From Ditylenchus dipsaci (taxonomy: Eukaryota; Nematoda; Chromadorea; Rhabditida; Anguinidae): DNA of 64,000 bases. Every line of letters begins with the position of its first letter. The first letter of the stretch is position 1. The notes beneath the pieces were generated by a model. It had not been told where the DNA came from and ran no database searches. It saw nothing but the letters and a program-made list of their open reading frames with translations. Shown here one piece after another: positions 10,048-23,500 of this stretch. The stretch lies in the NCBI GenBank assembly GCA_004194705.1, contig SADC01000047.1, positions 1 through 64,000 of the forward strand, written 5' to 3'. The position numbers and the translations under genes were made by a program.

Positions 10048-13000
10048 TTAATAGGGTTGCTTCCCCTTACTCTGTGGGAACTTTGCCGTGCGATTGTTTC
10101 GGTCGACTGCACCACCTCTTCGCTGACCCCAAGCTCCAACGGCAACAGCACGACCACTCCGATTATCGGAATTTTGAATAGAATCACCAGCCCTCTGACG
10201 ATTGCCACTCTGGTAACCCCAGTTGCCGCCAGGTCCAGCGTAGCCAGCTCGAGCACTACGAGGATCAATTATCTGGAAATGGTGAGAGGTAGGAGGGTAT
10301 ATAATAAAAATCTGCTATTCCTCATACCTGTTCATTACTATCAGCTAGCTGAGTGAGCTTGTCGGTCATATTTAACTAAAAGAATGAAACTTTATAGCAA
10401 AGGCGTCACCGACCATAAAATCAAACCGCAAGCTGTTGAAGCCTGGATGGCTCAACACGATGCATAATCAGACAATCTGTCGGCTCATCCAACGTAGCAC
10501 TCAGTTCCTCATTGATAATCATTTTGCTTAAAAACCGAACACCGATTAGCCGGGGAAAAATTTAATCTCGCCCACAAACCTGATCAAAGAATAGACGCGT
10601 TTCTTTTCCAAATCAAACAGTTCACATAATGTCTCTAACGATACAGTCGTGTAAACGGTGGAGTACATCAACAAGTAAGTTCGGAGAGTTTCTTCTTGAA
10701 TACGGCTCATCACCATATTCTTCACTTTTTCAGAGTTACGGAAAAGGTTCCAAACCTAAATTAAACAAATCAATATAGTCGATTTCAGCCAAGGCCACCT
10801 TTGCATTCATCTTGTCATTAATAATATAATCACGGCACTTATTCCAATCGCCTCTAAGCATAGCACGAGATGCAGCAACAACGTGTTCTCTAGTATTCTC
10901 AGGAGGGCCAATCAAAGCAGATCTAAATTTTTAGTCAAGTGGGGCAAGACGATACAAAAATTACTTCTCCGAAAACTTCAGCTGGTAGTGGAAGCTTCGA
11001 GAAAGCATCCGACGTCGCATGTCACCCTCATGTCCTATATTCGGAATTTCAAGAAGCATACAGCCTTAAATATAATAATTAACAAAAGTCAAACTTAAAA
11101 TTCAATAGACTCACAGATCAAATATACACATTCCATCAGCTCCAGGTTGATATGCATGTGGTAGGGCACTTGTACAGCTCTTTCCTTGATTTCCTATAAC
11201 AAGCCACTAGTAAAATTAATGAAGAAAAACGTAATATGTCAGTTACCTGTTCTGGAGTCTTGTCTGCATTCCGTGGCGGCACACCTTGAGCAAGCAATTC
11301 TTTGGCCTTCTGCGTATTCTGAATTTCGTGAAGTCCCAAATGGGCTGAAAACATTAGGCTTATTATAGAACAAAGATTTGATAATAATACCTTCACGAAT
11401 TGATCCATTTCTGAAGGCGGCCAAGCCTAAAGTTTAAAGTGTCAAGATTAATTAAGAAAATATAAATATTATGAATATGATTGATGTCTCACATCTATCA
11501 AGACTTAGGAATGCGCTAAACTTTACCTAGCTGACAAATTGTCCGGTTGTACAAGACCTGAATGCAAAATAGAGCATGAAAATTATAAAAAAAGTGCAGG
11601 ATGAAATTACCTGTGTGTTGGCATCTGAATGGTCTGCGATAGCTTGAAGATGAGACATCAGCATCAGGTTCTTAGCTTTATGAAAACGATCATGAAGAGC
11701 GTGATGATAAATCTGACAAAGCATGGCACGTTGACGCCTGAATAGGTTGTGTAAAAAAACTCTAAAGTCCTTAGCCTTACTGCTGCATGGTGTTGTTATC
11801 CATGGAATAGATCACCTTGCAGAGACGGTCCATCAATTGCTCAGTCTCGAGTTCATCAGGAGAATACTGAAATAGTTCGGTTCAACTGAAATGACAAAAC
11901 AATTTTAAACTAGCCTTATAATAAAGATGCTCAATATTAAGCATGTAGATTATCACGGCTTCATTTGGTTCTAAAATACCCGACTTGCGACGAATATCGA
12001 CGTACGACTGAGCCTTGCTGATAAGAGTGCACAATTCCTTCTCACCCTTGAGTCTGCAAAAAAAATAGACTCTACATCCAAAAAAAAGAACTACTTTTCA
12101 ATGTAGTCAGTGCTGTGACAATCGGTGTGCTGGAAAATCTTAGTCAGCTCATCATCTAGACGCTTCACTAGTAGGACAGCAGAGCCGTGAATACGAAAAG
12201 GCACACTGGGGTCCTAGAATAGAAATAGCAATGTGAGACACAGGTCATTAAAAATATACCGTGAGATTTTCCTCATCTTCATTTGTACTGATTGAAATGT
12301 GAACATTCTGGTGCTCAGTCAACATACTGAAAAGACCGTCGATAGTCTCAAGAGTCCTAAACACTATGAAATCAATCACTGAGTAATAAAGCGAAGAAAA
12401 AAACGAACTTCATCCAAGACTTAAACTCCATCGAATCACTGATTCTGGCATTCATTTCAAACTGCGCAGAAATGACAGAAGATAGAATCTTGGCTAGGAT
12501 TCCCATACCCAAATTATGCTCGACCTAGGTTGGCAATGAAATTATTTGAATGCCTCAGAATTCCTATATTACAGTGATGTCATATAGCTCCTGCAAATAC
12601 TTGAGATGAATCTTTCGGTTTGTCCCTTTCTTGCCACGATCACGGTTCACTTCAGCCAACTTCTTGATCACCACCTGAAATTAGGAATTTTTTAGCTAAT
12701 TTACAACCTTCTGATGCGAACGCTAACCTCCGCATTAATCTCTGCTTTCGATTCAAACAAGGGCTTGGAAGGGTCATCCCTGTGGCAAATTTTCATCCAC
12801 TGGGAATTGCTCTCATCTACGTCCGATTCGACATCCTTGGCTGCCTTAGCTTCTTTATTCTTTCGGACTTCCTTTTCCTTGACCTTCACAGTTTTCTCTT
12901 TCCTGTAGAAAACAAAATTATTATTGAACTGGCTAACACGTCACAAAAGTTGATATAACTGACTTCAGGAAAAATTTGCGCAAATCCTCCATCTAAAACA

Positions 13001-13967
13001 GTATTTTATTCTCAGACAAGAAATAAGTGCCATACTTACCTGTTTACCCTCCAGTTCAATTTCGGAGCCGGAAGAAGATCCCAAATCATCGTCCCATTCA
13101 CTGTCCGATTCAGCATCAGACTCGGCATTGAACTTCTTCGCTTTCACTTCCTTCTTTTTCACGGACTGGGCAGCAGAAACATCCGGCAGCTTATTCTCTT
13201 CCTAAATAAAAATTTTACATTTACCAAGTCAATAAATAACCCACCGCCTCTCCACCATCGCTCTCGTTGACACCACTTGAGTATCCGGCAGGGTCGGCCC
13301 CTCCATCACGATAAGCAAGAATTTCTGTTTCAAAGTCCTTGGTATACTTACGAAGCTTCTGGCGCAAGGAATTAAAACTCTTCGAATTAGCTTTCGACAT
13401 AGCCTGAAAAACAGGAAGCCTTCGAAAACACTTATAAAGAAAATGAACTGCGATATTACTTTAATCCCATCTTTGTCCGCCCATTGCTCGCTGCAGAAAT
13501 CCTCCACCTCAGCCAGGTAGCGGATGTAGAAACGCGGAATCGTCAGGCCCTCCTTGGAAATAACTGACTTGGTTTTGTCATATACTTTGCACAAATTTTC
13601 GAATGCTGAAAGTCAATAATATCAAGCTCAATAAAATTTCCATTTAGAAAGAGGAATACCAGTAAGCAGCTTGGTGACATCTTTGATGTTGCGAGCATTT
13701 CTGGCTACTCGAATCTGTTCCTTAAGATCTTGGTACATCTTGTCCTTCTGAGAACGAACGACACGCTTTGGACCCTCATCATCACTGTCACTGGGAAGAC
13801 CAAAATCCCGAACCCTGAAACAGCCGAAACAGCTATAGCCGATGTAAGGCAATAAAACATATGATAACTTACACTGGTCGCTGCTGAATGACTCCAGTCT
13901 CATCACCAGATTCTTCACTATCACTCGATTCTGAACTCGATACAGCTCCTTTGAAAAACTTTGACAT
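10048..13967 (-). CDS. EIF3C: Eukaryotic translation initiation factor 3 subunit C
   Basis: eIF3c is a core scaffold of the eIF3 complex. It recruits the 43S preinitiation complex to mRNA in the cytoplasm. About 24 exons can be joined on the minus strand. The start is ATG at 13967 ([19 protein letters not shown]), which is the family's usual acidic N-terminus. [19 protein letters not shown] and [20 protein letters not shown] follow. Acidic linkers lie at 13.0-13.2 kb. Next come [59 protein letters not shown] and the PCI/winged-helix region [17 protein letters not shown] with [18 protein letters not shown]. The Gly/Arg-rich tail ends at TAA 10048-10050. An AATAAA on the minus strand lies near 9972. 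Introns are mostly 45-60 nt. All frames join without an indel, so the gene looks intact. Plus-strand frames here are shadows. Confidence 0.96.
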
Positions 13968-14339
13968 TCTTATGTAGCTTTCCTCTTACTATCTAGCCTA
14001 AATTTGATCGATTATTGAACAAATACGGCAGCTAATCAAGAAAATTGAAAAGGTTTCTAAAATGAACGGTTTTCGGTCAGTTTTTTGGTCAAGCCCGATT
14101 TTCTGTAAACCAGTAACAACTACAGCAATTTCAAAAGCTCAGAATCAAAACCAAGTAAGCAGAGCAAACAGTAATAGGACAAGAAGAAGTGTGGCATTAT
14201 TTAAAGTTTGGTCAATACGCCAAATTGCGTCAATTCAGAAGTGTTAAGTTTTGAAATCTAATTTTCAGGACATCTCACAGTGTGAAACTCGGTTTTTTCA
14301 CAAACGGTCATTCAGCATGCACTTCTTCAAAATCTGATA

Positions 14340-14450
14340 CACTAGTGCTTGCCCGCCTGGGCGGGTTTTGTTTTCCGCTGATATTCCCGTAGATTTTTTC
14401 GATTTATTCTCCGCTAATATTTCCGCAACATTTTTCGATTTACTCACCGC
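14340..14450 (+). repeat. Tandem repeat of about 50 bp (CGCTGATATTTCCGTAGATT)
   Basis: Units of CCGCTGATATTxCCGTAGxATTTTTCGATTTACT recur at about 14375, 14410, 14767 and 14800. The MITE at 14451-14761 has inserted inside one unit. Confidence 0.55.
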
Positions 14451-14761
14451 CAGTGTTTCCAAAAAACCGAAACGGAAAGCAGAAACCGAAATATCCACGG
14501 ATATCCACAAAAATAAAAACAAAATTCACATAATATGCAGAAGTATACGAACGAAAAAATCAGTTTTAAAAGCAGAAATCAAAAACATAATTAGAAATCA
14601 AAAGCAGAAACCGAAAGCAGAAATTGAAAATTTCAGAAACCGAAACCGAAAGTTTCAAAAGCAGAAACCGAAACCGAAAGTTTCATGAGCATAAACCGAA
14701 ACCGAATTTCGGTTTCTGCTTCGGTTTGTGGCATTCCGTTTCGGTTTTTTTGGAAACACTG
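14451..14761. mobile_element. hAT-type MITE, CAGTGTTTCC ends
   Basis: CAGTGTTTCCAAAAAACCGA at the left and its complement at the right. Exact 8-bp duplication CTCACCGC on both sides (14443-14450 and 14762-14769). The arms consist of AACCGAAACCGAAA words. Confidence 0.88.
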
Positions 14762-14882
14762 CTCACCGCTGATATTTCTGTAGCATTTCTCGATTTACTT
14801 CCTGCTGATATTTCGTAGAATGATTTAATTTACTTCAACTTCAAAGGAATATTAAGATCTATGAAATCAGAGAAAACTACAA

Positions 14883-15086
14883 TCACATACCGACACTCAC
14901 AATAACTTCTCCACTATTTACACAGCTGACAAATCGTCTATTTCTGTCGCGACTCGCGAAATCCACGAAAGCATTTACATTATTCTCTCTGGTGGGATTT
15001 ATAAAAGCGTCTTTTCGTGTTTCGGGATTCATAAACACACATAAAAACAAGTAAAAAACCTCTATTTTTACCTTATTTTGAGACAT
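14883..15086 (-). CDS. Possible short gene start, unknown
   Basis: On the minus strand ATG at 15086 gives MSQNK followed by a GT donor. A second stretch reads NPETRKDAFINPTRENN and FVDFASRDRNRRFVSCVNSG up to 14883. It is free of repeats, unlike its neighbours, but I recognise no family and cannot extend it. It could be the start of a short gene or chance. Confidence 0.2.
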   Translation of the reverse strand: MSQNKVKIEVFYLFLCVFMNPETRKDAFINPTRENNVNAFVDFASRDRNRRFVSCVNSGEVIVSVGM

Positions 15087-15104
15087 TTTTACTTCCTTCA
15101 ACTT

Positions 15105-15690
15105 CAGCCGTCCGTTTCTCAGCTCTGTGCAATCCTTAAAAAGGCTTACATGTCATTTTGTTGAGAAATTGTTAAGCTTTCAAAAAATGCATTAGCTGAT
15201 CAATTTTGATATTCAAACTTTTAAGAAAAGTCAGTATTTATGCGACCAAACAACCATTTTTCTTAGATTTACTTTGATTTTGACTAGAAATTGACACTTT
15301 CTTGTTGATGGTCATAACTTTCCTTAGAATAATCAAAAAGAAGTGTTTGACCTATAAAATTGTGGCTAAGAAACAGTGCAGTAAAACTCATTGAAAATAA
15401 CTAGCAAAAAAGTCCTAAAATCTTGAAAACGTTAACGAAACAATGCTTGCTGCAATACTTTTTTCCACCCCTAGAAATGAGTGGCTTTGCAAATAGCATT
15501 GGTATGCTAACAAAAAATTATTCTTTTTTGGCATATTTTTGCTCAAAATGTAGCTGAGATTGCGGGCAATCTTCTTGGTTAAAAATTGTCGTAGAATGTT
15601 TCAAATTTGGAAAGCTACACAATGATTTTCAAAAAAAAATTATGCTTGATGCAATACTTTTTTCCGCTACTGTAGCACTTAGCCTGAATT
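15105..15690 (+). repeat. Dispersed repeat related to 4.1-4.8 kb
   Basis: Shares CAGCCGTCCGTTTCTCAG, GATTTACTTTGATTTTGACTAGAAAT and the ending CAATACTTTTTTCCGCTACTGTA with the 4.0-4.8 kb repeat. No gene. Confidence 0.6.
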
Positions 15691-16074
15691 ATGATTCATA
15701 CTTGAGTTCAGAAAATTTCAAAAAACGTTTGAAGACTCCAGCCCGAAAAAATTCAATCAAAAATTGAAACTTGATCCAAGTACCTGGATGATTCACAATA
15801 AGTGGAGAAACAATATTAGAGTCTCACTGAGTCTCGACCACAGAATTAATTCGAGAGAACCGACTGCCCTTAAAAAGCGCGACAAAACTCTTAGCACGAA
15901 AGACTCGAGAAGATTTTTTTTAGTTTTTATCTTGAGACAAAACATTTTGAGACATTTAAAATCTCGTGCGCACAGAACACACACATACATACACTTCTCT
16001 TTTCGTATATATAATTGGGGCTGGTTAATCCAAACACTTATTTGTGTATGGTTTCACCATTCTGAGTTTTCTAA
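15691..16074. other. No convincing gene
   Basis: An open frame 15764-16180 crosses into the arm of the next element and shows no domain. Its codons outside the arm are unremarkable, and I do not call it. Confidence 0.35.
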
Positions 16075-17518
16075 AGCCCCATTCATACTCCCGCGGGACA
16101 CGGGACAAAATTTAGGTATAATTTTTGAATGTCCCGCGGGACAACAATTATGTCCCGCGGGACAGAGAAGCGGGACATGAGTCACGGGACAAATTTAATT
16201 CCGAAATTTGTTGTCCCGCGGTACAACAGTTTCGAGATGCGGGACAAACTCGCGGGACACCCTTTTTTGTCCCGCGGGACACCAAGTCACCGGACAATAT
16301 TTTGTATTTAGTAAAGTGTGAAAAAACCGATTTTGTCACTCGGATGGTTAAAATCTCAATTTTGGTCTTCACAAACCGGTTTCAGCAGGCAATTTTTGAT
16401 CAGGAAAAGTGGTTTGTTTTTCATTTTGGCTAAGTTTCATTTTTGTCAGGCAACCATGTGGATAACCACCTACCCGTGGGATACCTAACCAAGGTTTTTC
16501 GATCCGCGTGGAGGAAATTTCGATTTCGGTATTAACAAACCCACTTCTTATACGGTTTCAAGTCACAAAATTTTTTGTTATTAATTTCAGCTAAATCGTT
16601 ATTTTTCAGACCATCCAGGTGGATTACCATTTGACCAGGAGGTGCGTGCCTCCCCCCCTCCCAGGTATTGGGGCTAATGGGTAAACTCAGAATTTCGGTT
16701 TTAACAAACCCACTTCCTCACTCAATTCTAAGCTAAAAAAATGGTTGATTTTTAAGAAATTATTATTTTTAGAGCATCAAGTTGGATATTCAGCTACTGG
16801 AGTAGTATCCCCCTCCCGGGTTTTGGGATTTTGGTGGCAAAATTAGCAATTTTGGTCTTATCAAACCCAATTCCCTACACGATTTTATCTCAGAATAAGT
16901 GGTTCGTTTTCGGTTTTTTAACAAAAAAAAATTCAGGTTATTTAGGAAAAAAATTCAGGTTATTCACCTTGCCAGGTGGTACCCATTACGCGTTTTGGGA
17001 TTCGGGTTTGCAAGTTTGCAATTTTGACCTTGTTGAACCTAATTACCCACAAAATTATAGGTGAGAAAAGATGTTTCGTTCTTTATTTTAACAAATTTTA
17101 CAGTTCAGCCAGGTGGATATCCACCTGAGCCCAGGGCACTCACCCGAGATATCGGGATCAGGGTGGGCGAAAGTGTGATTTGGGCGATATATAGGTACTA
17201 TAGTAATAGGTACTATAGTTGTAGAGTTCAGTGGTGGCACCGTGCAGGGCATTCGATTCTGAGCCAAAAGTATCTATTATTACGCTAAGCCCACCGAATA
17301 TCGGCCATCTTCAATCCATTCTGTGTTATCTTAGGGTTGTCCCGCGAGTCGGTGTCCCGCGTGACAGTGGCCAAAATGTGTCCCGTGACTGTGTCCCGTG
17401 ACTTTTGTCCCGCGACTTTGTCCCGCGTGACAATATCGTTGTCCCGCGAGACATAGTCACGGGACAAAAGTCACGGGACACGATTTGTCCCGTGTACCGC
17501 GGGAGTATGAATGGGGCT
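16075..17518. mobile_element. Foldback with AGCCCCATTCATACT ends and CGGGACA arms
   Basis: Left end AGCCCCATTCATACTCCCG, right end complementary, flanked by TAA and TGA. Arms are tandem CCCGCGGGACA-type words (16090-16300 and 17335-17500). The interior is about five degenerate units of roughly 165 bp, each with TTTTGGTCTTxxCAAACCC and CAGGTGGATAxCCACCT. It belongs to the same family as the elements holding RTRAF and RPS13 pieces, but here no gene is inside. Confidence 0.7.
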
Positions 17519-17562
17519 TGAAGCTTACACATTCTAGAATCTCCCACACTGGGATACTTTGA

Positions 17563-20500
17563 ATGGGTCCACATCTACCAGAAAACAGTCATAATACTGG
17601 AATTAACGGAGATACCAACTCGGATGAGGAAAACCATTGTAAGTTGGTTTTAGTTAGTTGTTGTGTAGAAAAATCACTACTTGTTAGTTAGCCTTTTTAG
17701 TAGAGGTCCCAGAAAACGATGGATGGAGAATAGGATACGAAGTAGAAATGAATGGTATTGGAATTGTAAATGTTTACGATGTCGGCCAAAATGCAGACAC
17801 AAGTAAGTTACTTAAAGCGCTTTTCTGTCACAATGGTCTGTAAGCTATGGCTTTAAAAACCCTATAAGATGTTCAAGAAATTAACTAATCCTGTTTGGTA
17901 GGTTCCTGTTTGGTTGTTTATGCTTACCGTATTTCCTCTAATTATTCGACATGTCCTATTCGCTCGACATGCTCTAATAGCTCGACACCTTGGAGGGAGG
18001 TTGAAAAATAGCTCGACATGCTCTAATAACTTGCCCCCAAGCCATTATACCGTATTGATGGTATACAGTGTGGAATTTTTGCGGCCTATGAACTTTTAGT
18101 TGGGTGGTATTTCATTTTGGGGTTGGCCAAACTTGCGGATAAAATTTTGCGGACGCAACGCTTGCGGACCAAATTTTGCGGACGAAAATTTGCGGACAAA
18201 GGTTTGCGGACGAGACTTTGCGGACCAAATTTCGCGGATGCAACATTTGCGGACGAACATTTGCGGACCGACTTTTGCGGATAAACCGAAGTTTGACTAA
18301 AAAGGAGCAGAAAAAGAAGGTATATCAAGCCGGAGTGAAGGATGACAGCATTAAAAACTAAGTTAGTCGAACCTGTGACTTGGGCGATGCTTATATGAAG
18401 TTTGCAAATTCTCGTCCGCAAATCTTTGTCCGCAAGTCTTCGTCCGCAAATCTTGCGTCCGCAAGATTGGATCCGCAAAAGTTGAGGTGATTTGGTCTCG
18501 ACAAACCTGACTCCTGGCACGATTTTAACACGTAAAATACCGGTTGTTACATTGGTTTATTTCGATGCAGAATTTAACGCTGAGCACGCCTGTGTTATTA
18601 GTTTTTCAAAATTCGCACTTTGAATATGAGAAACGGCTCATTTTTGAAACCTTGTTTTTCGCGTTTTTAAGCTATCGTTAATTTTCATTTTTCTTATGAT
18701 TCTATAAACGTTTGTATTTTTTTTAACACCGTCGGAAAGCCCAGAATTAGAGCTTTCCAACGGATATCCAATGCCAAAAATGATTCGGAAATATTGTACT
18801 ACCAGCAAAAAGAATGATTTTCGCCACTTTTTGTAAACGTATTTTTCTGAATAAAAAGTAAAAATTTTTTGCGATTCCAAAAATCCTTACGGCTCTACTA
18901 TAGCGCAAAAGAAAGAACAATTAAAATGGAACATTCTTGTGCAAAAAAATAAAGTTAAACATGGCAGAAAACAGGCTTTCTTAGTGTTTAACAAGACTCC
19001 CAAAAAAGTTCAAAAACGATTTTCACGTAAAACTAAAATTTCACTAGAGGAACCTAGATTTTTGACATCGGATTCGTGTTCGTGTTAAATTTCAAATTCG
19101 CAAGTCTCGTATTTTTTGAAGTTAATGTTTTTGTCTTGAGCGGAATTTGAAATTTCACAGCAAGTTGCAAGCTTTGAGGGCAGTTTCATAAGCAAATCAA
19201 CCATGCTGAACACGAATCCGATGTCAAAATCTAGGTTCCTCTAGTGAAATTTTAGTTTTACGTGAAAATCGTTTTTAAACTTTTTGGGAGTCTTGTTAAA
19301 CACTAAGAAAGCCTGTTTTCTGCCATGTTTAACTTTATTTTTTTGCACAAGAATGTTCCATTTTAATTGCTCTTTCTTTTGCGCTATAGTAGAGCCGTAA
19401 GGATTTTGGAATCGCAAAAAATTTTTACTTTTTATTCAGAAAATACGTTTACAAAAAGTGGCGAAAATCATTCTTTTTGCTGGTAGTACAATATTTCCGA
19501 ATTATTTTTGGCATTGGGATATACCGTTGGAAAGCTCTAATTCTGGCTTTCCGACGGTGTTAAAAAAAATACAAACGTTATAGAAATCATAAGAAAAATG
19601 AAAATTAACGATAGCTTAAAAACGCGAAAAACAAGTTTCAAAAATGAGCCGTTTCTCATATTCAAAGTGCGAATTTAGAAAGGTTTTCGTCCGCAAATCT
19701 TGCGTCCGCAAGATTGGATCCGCAAAAGTTGAGGTGATTTTGGTCTCGACAAACCTGACTCCTGGCACGATTTTAACACGTAAAATACCGGTTGTTACAT
19801 TGGTTTATTTCGATGCAGAATTTAACGCTGAGCACGCCTGTGTTATTAGTTTTTCAAAATTCGCACTTTGAATATGAGAAACGGCTCATTTTTGAAACCT
19901 TGTTTTTCGCGTTTTTAAGCTATCGTTAATTTTCATTTTTCTTATGATTTCTATAAACGTTTGTATTTTTTTAACACCGTCGGAAAGCCCAGAATTAGAG
20001 CTTTCCAACGGAGAGAAATTAGAGCTTTCCAAATAACACAGGCGTGCTCAGCGTTAAATTCTGCATCTGAATGAACCGTTGTAACAACCGGTATTTGACG
20101 TGTTAAACACGATGGCAATATTAGTTTCCCAATACTAAAACATTTTTTCAATTCCGTCCGGGACCAACCACGATTATCTCAAATCCAATTCACAGGCCAA
20201 ATTTGACTAAAAATCCTGTGTTTGTGATCGATTTTGGCCAGACCTGAATTATTTAATTTTATTACTGTTTTGAAGCCCTTGAAATTTGTGTGGGGCTATC
20301 GCAGATAGCTTGCAATAAAATTAGCGAAAAAATCACGGCTTCATTTCATCGATCTCAGTGAAATTGTCCCAAATGGCATCCCGGCTGCGTCTTTTCGGTA
20401 CCTTTTGCTGGCTTGGCGAATCTGCAGACATAGCTGACATCTAAAAAAATTAGAAAATGGACGATACGAAAGTGATTTGACAATCGAAAATAAAAATTAA

Positions 20501-23500
20501 AATAAATTCAAGGTAAAGTCAAGGTCAAGGTAAAGTCAAGGTCAAAGTCAAGTTCAAGGTCAATGTAAAGTCAAGGTCAAACTGAGTTTGACCTTAAACT
20601 TGACCTTGACTTGATTTTAGACCTTGATCTTGACCTTGATTTTTGAAAACACTGCTTCGAAATATAACTCGACATGTCCCAATTGCTCGACATGCTCTAA
20701 TAGCTCGACACCCTAGAGGGAGGTTGAAAAATAGCTCAACTGTCGAGCAATTAGAGGAAATACGGTATGCGAATTAACATCCACCAATTTTTCCATAAAA
20801 GAGGTTTTTCCAAAATATGGTTCGTTACCCTAAACAAAGAGCTTTTGGTTGGCTGTAAGATTACACCTGAATGTTTTAACCAACTCAAAAACTGATTTCA
20901 AGCTGTGGACCAAAAAAAATTAGGTTCTTATGCATTATCGCGACTACCTGGTTTTACTGTCATTTATGCTAATGAATGCACAAAATTGTCTTGACGCGAC
21001 ATCTTTTAAAATAATATGTTTTCAATATCGTGGGACGCATAAATGACAGTAAAACCAGGTAGTCCCGATAATGCATAAGAAAAAACAGTCCCGATAATGC
21101 ATAAGAACCAAAATTTATTTCAGGCGATAATTCTTGTTCATCAGACAGTAGTGAAGATGTAGACGATGATGACAGCGAGGCAAAGCGAGCCGGCTATCGT
21201 CCCCTCCTAACTGATGCCCCCTTAAAGAGCACTGAAGCAGAAGCGGAAACTTATGAGGATAAGTATCATGCCGGTACTTCTAAATACACCTGGCGTGAGG
21301 CCGATAAGATTCCACATGTGATTTCTTATGAGTTTTTTATGCTTTTCATGTTTTCAATGAAAGCTTTCAGGTTAATTTGCCCCCAATTGTTGACAAAAAC
21401 TGTTACACTATACCCCATAAGCCGGTGGATATTCCTTTAGACGAAGGTATATTTCAATAAAAACTAGGAATCATCAAACCCGGTTGAAAAACCTTATACG
21501 ATGTCATATACAAACCTTATACAAATTCCATGATATCCTGCCCAGAACTATCCGAGAACTTTTCGGGAGTATCCTTATAACGACGTTTTTTCCCAATTTT
21601 ATTTTACATACTCATTTGCAACCTTACACTAAAATTGTGGCTCTGCTTCCTGCCGCTATTTTCAGCATACCGGCTGTATAAAATCATCTTAATTAAAATT
21701 GCAAAAAAGTCAGTTCCTGAATAATACCGAAATCCTACCCCTCGATAGCACTCATTTCTTCCCGGGTCATAACTTTGGCTGATTGATAATCACCGCTTTT
21801 TTGAATTTTTCGATTTTGCGCAAAATTTTCTAATGAACACAAATTTGGTTTTTGAAACCCCGTGCCACGGCGTGTCAAACACGTCGAAAGGCGAAATCGA
21901 TATTTTCCATGTCAAGACAAAAAAAATCGAACACGATTAAATTTTTGGGTTTTTTCTGATATTTTCTCAACTTTGTATTCTTGTTAATAACCCATGCTTA
22001 TATGTGTCATATATGAGCTACTTTTATATCACTGTATTGCCCAGAATCACTCTATCGATTTATTTTCAAATTAAAATTAATTAAAATTACCCGATTTTAT
22101 CAGAAATTCAAAGAGTTTGAACAAAAAAAGCTTGAATTTCCGTTTGAGAGAGTCAGCTCGCCAACTTCTTTTAACTATATCTTTGTGAAATTCTATGGAA
22201 AAAAATCTGTCTTACAGAAATATAGCATTTTAATTAAGCTTTCTGATGGTATCTTTGGTTTCTAAAAAAACACGTATTGAGGGAGAAAAACAAGTTTTTA
22301 TGAAAATTGACATGTTTTAGTAAGCAAATGGACCCTATATCTCCGCTAATATAGCGTAATTTGGAAAAATAAATGACAAAACCAGAATCCTTGCAACTTT
22401 TTGGACTAGATTGATCAAAAACATCCGACCAAAGAAAAATTTTAAATCTGGAATAAAAAAGTGTTCGCTCCCTAGGCGGGAGCGAACTTTTTAATGTGTC
22501 GTTTAAAAAGGGTTCGTACTCATTTGATCACAACTCATTTGATCCTACCTCATTTGATCCGAACTCATTTGATCCCAATTTCGGTACTAAGTCAATTTTC
22601 CCCAGGTAAATTCATCCGACGAATCATCCTCTAGTCAGTAGGACTGACTCAATACTTGGGTTCAAATCCGTCTAGTATCAGTAAATTGTTTGCGTTCATT
22701 TTATAACTTTTCGGGTTAATAAGGGTCGTGAAAAACGTACTTTGTGATCAGAAGCCTCACAATGCCGTTATTGGTAGGCTGTCAATCCGCTTAATATTTT
22801 CGTGACTGAATTTTAGATAAAAAACCTATCTTCTTTGGTTTTTAATCTTAGGTACGGAGCGGTTAACAAAAAAAATTGGTTCACTTCCGCATCTCATTAC
22901 CCGAACCATTGAAACTACACCTAACCTCACACACGGAGTTTAGCTTGGTTTTGAAAATTAGAGGTAATTCAGACATTTTCTATGAACCAACCACAGTTTT
23001 GCTGGATGCCCAATAAAGCAACAAAACCAAGTGGTCGTCTACTTGGATGAATTTTTTTTTCGATTTTGGGTTCCAAAACCTATTTTTCGTTATAATTCTA
23101 ACATTTTAAAAACAGTTTGACAGCAGTAAAATTACGTTTAGAAAGCATTTTCACAGTCCTTGTAAATCTTGCAAAACGTAATTATGCTATTGTCAAACCA
23201 TCTTTGGAGTGGGCTGGAGTATATCATAGCAAGTCCTCCCAAAAAGAGATTTTAACTGCTTTTTGTGTGTTTTAGGGCCTGAAACATGTACAAAACATGT
23301 TTTAAAATGGGGGACGGCACTTTTTGAAAAAAAAATTTCACTAAATTTTGACTTTTTGCTTTAATTCAGCCTAGCACTCAAAAAGTGCTTGGCTCAGGCG
23401 AAAAGCCAACGAATCGAATCGAAAATTTCATCACCAAGTATCGGGCTGCAAATGTCGGGTCACAAGAGTTGGCCGCAAGTGTCGGCCGCAAGTTTCCGGG

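Larger units (their letters stand above)
17935..20767. mobile_element. TACCGTATTTCCTCTAA element with nested insertions (MEA1 intron 2)
   Basis: Left end TACCGTATTTCCTCTAATTA, right end its complement. Arms carry CTCGACATGxCCTAATAGCTCGACA units. The interior is occupied by TTGCGGAC arms, a 1-kb palindrome and a GTCAAGGTCAAG block. The same end motif in the element at 50.0 kb accompanies a Tigger-type transposase tail. Confidence 0.6.

Noticed and set aside
9924..10356. Plus-strand frame opposite the last EIF3C exon
   Set aside because: Shadow of the Gly/Arg-rich EIF3C C-terminus; the minus strand carries the gene with matching exon junctions.
22519..22585. Short regular repeats as a possible CRISPR array
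   Set aside because: Units are directly adjacent with no unique spacers, and the DNA is clearly animal nuclear.
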